This document shows, one piece after another, positions 55,376-64,000 of a stretch of 64,000 nucleotides of DNA. The notes beneath the pieces were generated by a model. That model saw only the letters and a program-made list of their open reading frames with translations, did not search any database and was not told the DNA's origin. The position numbers were made by a program, and so were the translations under genes. Source of the stretch: Dipteris shenzhenensis (Eukaryota > Polypodiophyta > Polypodiopsida > Gleicheniales); the NCBI GenBank assembly GCA_047967505.1, contig CM106540.1; one strand, 5' to 3'. Numbering within the stretch: the first letter of the stretch is position 1; every line of letters begins with the position of its first letter.

Positions 55376-57720
55376 TCACTGATCTAAACCTTTCCCTACC
55401 TTAAGTGCACTAGCTTCACCTTTGCCCTTGAATTGGGAGGCAGTTTCCTTCTCCCTATTAGCTTGTTTGCAAAGCTCCTTACTCATGGTCTTAGCTTGGG
55501 ACCTAGTGATCACATTTAGTGATACAGAAGACACCTGGCCCCTCTCAATACTCAGCAAGTTAATGCTGGCTTTTGAATCAAGAGCTAGTCTAGGAGCTTT
55601 CCTCATGAAGAAATCCTTATACAGATGATCCATCCCACAATCCAAACACAACAGAGTGCTTGAATTGGGTGCGGTAGGCCGGAGTGCAAGTTGATCATCC
55701 TTGTATGGGTAGTCTTTAAGGAAGTGAGATCCTTGACATTTATAATAGGCTATAACCTAGTTGGTAATTGCTTTGTATGGACACTCACTTACACGATGAT
55801 GCGGACCTTGGCAAGTATAATGTTGAATTGCTGGTTTATGATTCACGATGTTCATGTCTCCTGCTTATTGCATTGTAAGGCATAGTCAGGGTCCTCCCAA
55901 TCACTTGGTGGCTCCTTGATGATTACCTAATTTATGAGAGTAATCCGTGGTGGTGGGGGTTGTGGACCTAGAATTGGACCTAGAATTGCTGAAGGCAAAG
56001 GCAAGGTTTGAGCCCGTAATGGCCCTTGGTTGGCCTTAGGGGCTCCTTGTAAGGCTAACTGGACCTAATTACATTGATTAGGTGGCATCGAAAAGGACAA
56101 TGGCTAACTTTGTTTGTACATGGGTGGGGCCATCGGCTTGGGGTATCAACATTGTAAAGTTTCATGATTTCCCTACCTAGCACAATGGGTACAGTAGAGC
56201 ACTGGCCTTGCTTGTAGGTGAGGGAACTCATTTGTTCGGTGGTTGCATGGGCATATCCCACACCACACATTGTCTCGTCTCGAAAACAAGTGTGGATTAC
56301 TTGGGCCTTCCCTGCCCAGCCCACCCTTGAGCTGTTGGGCCACTCAATTCAGTAGTTCCATGGCTACCTCATATATGCTTATGCCATTAGTCACTTGGGC
56401 GGCATCCTTGGCCTCAACAGAGCTAATGGTCTTGACCAAATGAGACACTATTGAGGGGGCAACAGGGGATTTCTCGGGCTATGACTTATCCTTCATGTTG
56501 TCATCCAGGAGCATGGCACTCAAGCTACACAACTCGAGGGATGAGGGATTTAGGGTGAAAAGATGATCATGCAACTTAGCATCCCTTAATCTGATGAGGA
56601 ATCGAGGCAACAACTACTATCACTCATTCTCTCATGTGGTTCACAATGGGAATTTAGATGTTTTATTCTTGCAATATATTTCCAAAGGGTTTCATGCTCC
56701 TTTTGCTTAACTTCGTACAACTAGTTGATTGGACTCCAATTTGGGCATGTGAAGGCCTTCCTTAGGGTCTCCCTGTACATTGTCCTGCCTTGCCATCAAG
56801 GCTAAGCCCAAAGCATTATCTTTATCCAATTCACCAAGTCTCCAAAGGTCTCATAGATATGCTCAAACCTTTCAACGTGGGAGACACAATCTCCTTCACC
56901 TAAGCACTTAGTGATGAGCTTAAAGATCGTGATCAGGTGATTGTGTGAGGCATTAGTATCCCTCCCCATGACTACTTGTGGTTCCACCCCACTTTCTAGC
57001 ACTTGCACTAGGATCTTCATTGCCTCATTAGTGATGAATACCGTATATGGTGTAGGCAGAGGTGCTTGAGGGACTAGCATAGTACCAAAGTTGGGTGTTC
57101 CCTAGGGTCGATTATAAAGGTTTGTCGGCCTGATAGGAATCGAAATGGATGGTCTTGGTCTCATTGGACCTATAGCTAGCATACACAATGGGCTCATTGG
57201 ACCTATAGCTAGCATACGCAATGGGCTCATTGGACCTATAGCTAGCATATGCAATGGGCTCAGGTCTAGGGCTTGGGTCTATTGGTATTACCGATATGGG
57301 CCTTGGCTTCACATTTGGAAATGGCCTATAGAATGAAGTAGTGGGGGAGGAAGTGCTCTCTAGAGCTCCCCCCAAAGTTGCAAACAGATTAGGACGAGGG
57401 GCTATTGATTGTGGGAAGGTATTAACCCCAAAGTCCATTTGATCAGTCCTCCATCCTTCGGGACTAGTGCTTGGGTATCAGTCCTCTATCCTTTGGGACT
57501 AGTACTTCGGTATCCAAGGCTTAGAAGTCCTTGTGATGATGCAGGGTATAGGCTTGCTTGGTGCATTACCGAATATTGCAGTTGATGGTGGGTCTTGGTG
57601 CTCCTCAGCCACCCTATTTTGCCTCGAAAATGAATTGATTTGTTGGGGGTCAGCCAAGCTAAACCCTCCCATGAGATTGGAGAATGACTCCCTCAAACAC
57701 AAGGTTGTGTTGGAAGGGGT
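55376..57720 (-). pseudogene. Ty3/gypsy gag and gag-protease spacer, decayed
   Basis: On the minus strand: a Ser/Pro-rich N-terminus (57702-57112) with three 33-bp in-frame repeats (PIAYASYRSNE), then gag core TKCLGEGDCVSHVERFEHIY and ETFGDLVNWIKIMLWA (56900-56805), then a knuckle-like CLDCGMDHLYKDFF and LNVITRSQAK (55640-55480), a phrase typical of the gag-protease spacer in some plant gypsy elements. Many stops. Possibly the front part of the pol remnant at 49.3-51.0 kb. Confidence 0.55.
57160..57258 (-). repeat. 33-bp in-frame tandem repeat, three copies
   Basis: Units begin at 57160, 57193 and 57226 and encode 11 residues each within gag. The unit length is a multiple of three and copies differ by single bases. 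Confidence 0.8.
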
Positions 57721-58019
57721 GGGGACTAGGGCCTTACAAAGCTAGAGTTGGGAGCCATGGAGGCTCTCGGATTCGGCGGGTTCAAGTTTTTCCCCATTTC
57801 AGTGTCAAAGCTCATAGCATCACCTGAACTTGAGGACCTAATGTGCATGGGACCATGCATCGAATACAAGCTCAAGGTCGAGATCCTGGATGGAACTGAC
57901 AGTGCGGCACTAGATGGATCAGTTAGGATGTTGTTGGAAACACCTATCACCCTCCTAGACCTTAGGTGCATGTGTCGCCTACTCCACAAAGCTGTCCAGT
58001 CTCTGTGTCTTCCTAACCC

Positions 58020-58530
58020 TTAAAGTAACAGACACTGCATTAACCTTAAAGCAATGACTCAGTGAGTTTCCACATTATTAGTCACTATGATAACAATAAA
58101 GTAGTGACGGCCGCTGCTTTAGCAAGATAGCAGTAACTCTTAAAGTTGCTCGACTAAATAATGCTATGGGTGAATAAAGCAACAACCAATAAAGTAGCAG
58201 GTGATAAGTCATTGCATTATCAATAAAGCAATGGGTGATTATAGTAGTGACAACTGAATAAAGAAGCGAATGGATATAGCAACGGGTCACAAGTTACTGC
58301 ATTAGCAATAAAGTGACGAGTCACCAATCGTTGCATTAGCATTAAAGCAGGGGTTGACCTCTAAAGTGACGATTGTTAGTTCATTAGCTGCCATGTGGTG
58401 TTAGGTGAGGTGGATGGGGGTGGGTGGCTAGTTGGCAATCCACATGTCAGTTGTTGTGTTATATAGCAGGAGTATACTAGCAACAATTGACTGAGTTGCT
58501 ACGTTAATTTTCTAGTAGCGACTCCTAGTT
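58020..58530 (-). repeat. Iterated AATAAAGCAA block, possible LTR remnant
   Basis: Companion to 48890-49250: repeated AATAAAG(C/T)A units with GTAGTGAC, and a shared TTGCTACGTTAATTTTCTAG near its right end. Confidence 0.4.
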
Positions 58531-60221
58531 TGGCACAGCTACGCTACCAATTCTACCTACTCCAATTTAAAAAACACAAAAAACAACCACTTAAAAGCAT
58601 CAAATGTTTGCAAGTGACATGTGAATCCATTGCAGGAAATGAAAGAACACCCTGAATCAAATAAACTACTAGTTATGCAATTGCCGATCAATGATTGGTG
58701 TAGAATCATAGTAATTGGTAAGGGAAATACATAGAAAATTCTAGAGGTTATCAATCAGTTATCTCTGTCTTTGGACCAGTTAATGGAGGAGGATAATGTT
58801 CTTTTGGTGGAATTTGCGGAGAAGTCTCTCGATACAATGAGGAACCTCTTCATATATTCTAATCTCCCTCCCCCAGCGGGGCCTTTGTCCCCAAAAATTT
58901 TGGGTCTGAAGTGTTTTTCTTTACCAAAAGGGTCATCCTCCAGCACAACACAACATAGCTTTTGCGAACTTGAGGGTCTTTTAGAAGATGTACAAGAGAA
59001 TATTTTCAACTTATGTCTACTACAGTCACTCCAAAAAAGGGCTCCACACATACATATACTAATCCATATTTCCCTCCACGGGTGTTGGAAGCGAAATTGT
59101 TGGCATATGATAACAAAATTTGGGAACTTCATGATATGAATTTATTAAGCACCGTTTGCACTAGATATGTGGCTTTTTCTGGCTGATCTTGTGAAATCAT
59201 CTAAAACATTGAAGATGGACGCAAAGAGGCAGGCGTAGAGCTTGAATATTAGCATCACACACAACCACCCTTTTTCCAATTTTCGACCATTGTCAACGTT
59301 TGCCACAGGCAGGTGCCCTTCTCCCATGGGTGTTTTTGGGAGGTGTAAGAGCCGGATATTAGAAACGGAAAGGAGAACTCCTAAGTACCTAAATGATATC
59401 TTCAATGTTGGGAGACCTTATGTTAAATGCAGATGTTTGGAGGAAAGGATTGATTGCAGGGCACATCCATTATGGTATGACCATGGAGTTTGGTATATGC
59501 TGTACAACTTACTAGTGTTCTTTCCAAATGGACCATTGAAAGCTGCCTTCAACTCCTTCATTTTATTTATGAAGGAATGTATAATATAATTTCATTCATT
59601 GATGCATTTTAGCATAATTGGTACTTGAAAGTGAAATTACTAATATTTATGATTTTTTGATTTATGAAGGCTAGTGATATGGCTATATTCTGCAAGGCTT
59701 CTCTCACATTCTACTACATGAGGGAGCTGGTTTTATTAGCAGTTAAGAATTTGGAGAAGAACCCCCTTGCTCCATTATTACCCCAACCGTCACCAGGAGT
59801 GATGTCGTATGGGGAACTCATGCTACGGTCCCCTGAGATGTTGCCCTCTAGAGCATTTGGATCTCGAGCAAGAGGGAGATTAGCAGGATGCATCGGATAT
59901 ACAAGGGGCTGGGGGCCCACAACTTAATACTTACTAAGAGACCACTATTCCAGTAATATGATTGAATGGCAACCTCCTTCAAAGAGTTTAGTGCATTTGG
60001 ATAGCTCGGAATCCTAGGTACAACCATCAAAGATCTTAAGAGGGGGTAAGACCATGTCATACACTGATACAAAGAACAAGAATCTTTGTATACGACATCT
60101 ACTTTATGATGACAAGGACTGATTAATGGTAGGTCTGTGACGGTTGCTTGAGAAGTATTGTGATGTTACCACATAACAAGAAAATTCTGATGAGAGTAAA
60201 GAGAAGAAGTCTAATGTCTTC

Positions 60222-61112
60222 ATGCATGCATTATTTGATAACCCTCTACTTGAAATATTTTCAATTAAAAAACTATTTATGGACTTTTTCTCCCACCACA
60301 AGATGGATAGTATGATTGATACCATAAAAGATATTAGCATTGCTCGGAATTTTTCTGGTAATTTAGCATCTTTGCTTTGTAAACCTGGGACAATATTCAC
60401 GGATGGATCAAAGATTGTATGTCACTGTGACACTAATACTTTTAGGAAATTCATAAAAAGGGAATGGGGACATGTATGTACTATTGATAATGAAATCGTA
60501 ATTGAGAACACATTAAAGGAATATATGAAGAAGGGTTTGGGACATATCCCTAGAAAAGAGTTGAGTATTGATGGGACACTAGAAGTATTGTATATGATCT
60601 GGAACCAAGTAATAACATTAAGTCCCAGGTTTTTAGAAATGTTGAACCCAATGGAGAGGGAATTTGGATTATTTTGCACTAAATATTTGAGGAGACGAAT
60701 TGAGAAGAAGAAACTAAACATTGTTGGAAGTGGGGATCTCTTGAGGACACCGTCTATTAAGAAGTAAGTTAGAAGACTGACAAGTTCTCTTCTTATTACT
60801 TCTACAGATAAGTCAGCTTTGACTCTAGCGTATATTTGTAAGAAGTTCATTTACGACCAAGCTATATTAATAGTATCTAGCAGAGACTTCGCAAGAGTGG
60901 ATAGCCCATACATCTTAGACCGACTGGTCAAAGATATTCAAAACTTTAACTTAAATATTACTTTGGACTCCCATGCATTACCATATTTAATGGCTACCTT
61001 CAAGGACCACAAGAACACTTTCAGATGGATTACTAATGCACAGCTTTGTATCTTTTTGGAATTGGCGTCATTGATCACTTTTGCTTTACACAAGCATGCT
61101 TGGATCCCATCA
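60222..61112 (+). pseudogene. Penelope-like RT, N-terminal Cys/His block and fingers
   Basis: The 181-codon frame from 60222 includes FTDGSKIVCHCDTNTFRKF and WGHVCTIDNEIVIENTLKEY. A stop near 60765 and a short gap separate it from the next frame, where KSALTLAYICKKFIYD, LDSHALPYLMATFKDHKN and FRWITNA correspond to the fingers of this RT type (the usual K-x-HK motif and arginine-bearing strand). Frame loss at about 61112. Confidence 0.55.
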
Positions 61113-61713
61113 TGAATTCATCCAGGGATCTTCAAGAGCAAATCATACTAGAAGCCAACATTACCGTAAGGGCATTTTGGATATTCAGTTCCATCTATGA
61201 GGTAAAATTAAATTTACCAAAAAGGATCCACTCGGTGTTCAGTGCAGATATAGGTAAATGTTATGAAAACATCCCTTTGGATGGACAATATGGGTTGAAT
61301 AAGGTCATATAAAAAATCATCAGTATGGCCTATAGAGGGAAGAAAAAGAGATATCTGAACCTAAACTGGAGTAGGAAGAAAGATCATGGAGTGATAGACG
61401 GAGCAAAACCATGATATCTTGGTCTATATAGGAATGTATCATGATCAATATGTGGCTCCTGGAAAACATGCACTTGAGATTAGGAGAACAAGTGTATAAA
61501 CAAATCTCAGGCATACCTATGGGATTTTCCTGCTCACCCCTATGGTGTAATTTATATTTACATTGGTTTGAGTTTAACTTCATTAAGAAATTATGGAAGG
61601 ATAATGATTGGGGAAGATTACCAAATTTGAACACCCATTTTAGATATATGGATGATATATTTTTAATCAATGTGGATTCCTCGAGAGATCTTCAAAGTGC
61701 AAGAGAAAGATGA
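61103..61713 (+). pseudogene. Penelope-like RT, catalytic palm
   Basis: SADIGKCYENIPLDG (from 61239) holds the first catalytic Asp. GIPMGFSCSPLWCNLYL (61510-61560) is the highly conserved B motif. RYMDDIFLIN (about 61642-61671) holds the catalytic Asp pair. All three catalytic aspartates are intact, but frame changes near 61313 and 61440 break the protein. The MDD form of the box and the SCSPLWCN segment separate it from LTR elements and LINEs in this window. Confidence 0.7.
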
Positions 61714-62180
61714 GATCAATCCATGTTTGATTTACCCCCTCCAATTCTTGGAAATAAAAGACACTACAGTGGATGTACAAATTGGAGAGGATGGTATTGC
61801 AAGAGGAGTAAGAACCAACTCTTTGAGTATGTCCATTACTGTTACCAATTAGAGCAATGGAATAGCAATGAATGAACAAATATGATAAAACTGAGTCCCT
61901 GGACTACCCAGTATGTAAGTTCATATGGGCTGATAGTAACTAACCCCTATCATTCTTCGAGAGCGTAATCCTTTCACAACAAGTAATGCCCATACTGCAT
62001 ACTGAGAAAGAGGATTTCAATGCCTTTGGGCAGATTAAGAAATTTATCGGGAACTTTTAAAAGAATGGGTTCAAGTGCGATAAAAGTAGAAGACTTATAA
62101 GAGGATTCTTATAGCAGGAGTTTCGTGGATACAACTTGGACCTTCAAAAATTGAGGAAGTGGTTAGGTAGGTACACCTCC
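61700..62180 (+). pseudogene. Penelope-like RT, thumb and C-terminus
   Basis: IYPLQFLEIKDTTVD follows the palm. A run with stops follows in which YDKTESLDYPVCKF, ILSQQVMPILHTEKEDFN and QIKKFIGNF continue the protein. It ends around LRKWLGRY at 62175. No endonuclease follows before the simple repeats begin. Confidence 0.5.
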
Positions 62181-64000
62181 ACAATCCACAACTCATAGGA
62201 ACGTATAAATTATATATATATTTCTTGGGCAGTAGTCCGACCCAATCCATAGTGATGGGTGGTCTACTGCCCTCACTTGGATTGTGTGTTGGACCTGCGG
62301 GTATGTGGTAGGTGGGTCACACACACACACACACATATATCCTCCCATTGTTAGAAGTGCCAGAAAATATATTAATTTTATTGGGGCTTTTCCTAATATG
62401 GTATATTACTATATGGTAAGGAAAAAGAGTAAAGCATATACTGAGTTATGATAAGGAGAATGCTTTGAGACATGATCATGGAGAATAATTATAGTCGATA
62501 ATAATTGATACATATGTACCAAGGATAATGAGAGATGACTAACACTTATATACCAAGGGTATTTTCATAATTGACCTTAATTTTTGTATCCGGACCATGA
62601 GAACCGGAATTTTACATGAGTTATGATGCAAAATTATGTTGTAAAGTATTATTGGAGATAGATAAGAGTACTAAGGAAGAGAGAATGGGGAGTGCATTAG
62701 CTAACTACTTCTAGTTAATTTAACGATGGATAGTGTTCTCCACATTACAAATTGGACTACCATGGGTAAGGGAATGTACCGTGACTACAAGGGAGATTTA
62801 TAGGCAATAGCGAGTATACCGTGGTTATTCAAAAGATACCTATGGATACCCCTAAGTATCGAGATTATACAAGGGACCCAGAGATGGGACGAAAGGTAAA
62901 GGTAATATTGAAGCTTCTAACTTGAATGTTATATCAAGAGAAGACCCTATCCATCTTACCGTTGGAAGTATGGACACTAGGTAATTGAAGAGACTCTAAT
63001 GGACACCGCTCTACGATAAAACTCAAGATCATGGCTAGATATTTTCACTGACCGAGATAGGGATATGCAACAGCCAATAATTAATGTTGAAGCATACCAA
63101 AGGAGCACCTTGGAGGGAACGTCTTCCCCTTCCCTCGAGAATCATGGCATCCAAAGGAGAAACTAGAGTAGGGTAGTACAAGACCACCATTCTCAAACTT
63201 GTTGAACATGAAGAATAGGAAAATGCATACGAGATTGAACTGAGAACACTAGAAGGAAGTGAGGGAGTTGGATGTGAGCTCCAAGAAGAGTGAAGGGACT
63301 GCATCGAATACGTGTGACTAGCAATGGAACTCTCACAAGTTTGTAGGCAACCTTGAAGTACCAGCTGTCTTGGATTATCGAGATGAATTGGAGCTTTCTA
63401 ATGTTTCTCACCGTTGTATGTATACATACATACATACATAACCATATATAGATGGATAGATAGATAGATTGATTCATATATCTATCTATAGTTATGTAAA
63501 TAAAACTCAGCACACCTTAGAAACTGAAGATGGCCAAGTGACAAAATAAGGAATGCAAGCTCTATTCATTATCTCATACACTTTCACCTATATACATATA
63601 TTTATTTATTTAGTTATTTATTTGTTTATATAAAGGTAAAGAAAGAGAAGCAGTTAAGGCAACCAATCAAAATCATTAACTCAAAAGGAATAAAGAAAAA
63701 AGATCATAACTATAATTAAATTATTAAACATGAACATGTATATATATATATATATACATATAAATACATATATCTATAGCTATATCTATCTATCTATCTA
63801 TATATATATATCTCTCTCTCTCTATATATATATAGATGAGATAACGAATAGAGCTTACATTCCTATATATATATATATATATATATATCCATTCATGTAT
63901 CTATATAGATATACCAAACTAAAGCTGACCTTAGAATAAACAAGAAAAAATACCAGCTTTAAAGATGACAAGATTTAACTAACCCACCAAACATACACTC
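62181..64000. other. Non-coding, microsatellite-rich
   Basis: (TA)n near 62210, (CA)n at about 62318-62333, ATAC repeats near 63421-63439, GATA repeats near 63450-63470, and long (TA)n, (TC)n and TATC mixtures at 63736-63900. The frames here are simple-sequence artefacts. Confidence 0.7.

Larger units (their letters stand above)
58630..62180 (+). mobile_element. Penelope-like (or related) retroelement, decayed
   Basis: A series of plus-strand blocks in consistent order forms one long RT protein. Upstream blocks (58636-59139, 59240-59590, 59664-59930) lack known domains. Block 60222-60767 has CHCDTNTF and GHVCTIDNEIVIENTLKEYM, then RT fingers, palm and a C-terminal part to 62180. No GIY-YIG endonuclease could be read. 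No LTR, PBS or terminal repeat was seen. The RT motifs resemble a family I associate with algae, other protists and cnidarians, close to Penelope-like elements; this rests on memory of motifs, not on a search. Confidence 0.6.

Noticed and set aside
63730-63939. 69-codon frame of Ile, Tyr and Ser
   Set aside because: Pure translation of TA and TATC microsatellites.
1-64000. CRISPR array, operons, bacterial-style genes
   Set aside because: No spaced identical repeats with unique spacers and no gene packing; the repeats are tandem or dispersed eukaryotic elements.

Overview
The window looks like nuclear DNA from a land plant with a large, repeat-rich genome. LTR retrotransposons with PBS sites matching plant initiator tRNA-Met (TGGTATCAGAGC), a Ty3/gypsy chromovirus, Ty1/copia pieces, several L1-type LINEs and many microsatellites make up most of it. 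There is no operon-like organisation, rRNA, tRNA or CRISPR. A decayed reverse transcriptase of a Penelope-like type I associate with algae, other protists and invertebrates, together with low gene density, makes a fern or another non-seed plant more likely to me than a flowering plant. That is inference only.

Layout. 0-9.8 kb: two head-to-tail decayed LINEs of one family, both ending in a (CT)n tail. They are split by three LTR-type insertions with visible 5-bp target duplications: a 352-bp solo LTR, an 884-bp TRIM and a 1068-bp solo LTR. 9.8-13 kb: mostly featureless, with a possible signal-peptide exon on the minus strand near 11 kb. 13.06-22.09 kb: a non-coding LTR element containing a nested chromovirus whose 5' half has been inverted; matching target duplications at its two ends show it was one insertion. 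22.3-23.3 kb: paired 430-bp promoter-like repeats. 24.85-26.5 kb: the one convincing intact host gene, a protein with four U1-type C2H2 zinc fingers. 27-31.1 kb: a second decayed gypsy element, cut off in RNase H. 31.1-33.4 kb: a short-LTR element on the minus strand inserted in a third LINE fragment. 34.4-34.7 kb: an unidentified exon-like segment with a 123-bp in-frame duplication. 35.5-38 kb: two LTR-like promoter regions. 42.7-45.4 kb: a LINE of a different, plant L1 type. 46.8-58.5 kb: degraded gypsy and copia sequence, mostly on the minus strand. Within it, at 52.07-53.92 kb, lies an intron-containing gene I do not recognise, directly downstream of a copia LTR. 58.6-62.2 kb: the Penelope-like reverse transcriptase. 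62.2-64 kb: simple repeats.

Most coding sequence belongs to dead mobile elements. Many stops are TAG, TAA or TGA where family context predicts CAG, CAA or CGA, as expected from deamination of methylated cytosine in silenced repeats. The parts worth following up are the Penelope-like element, the unrecognised spliced gene, the inverted nested chromovirus, the TRIM and the microsatellite-tailed LINE family.
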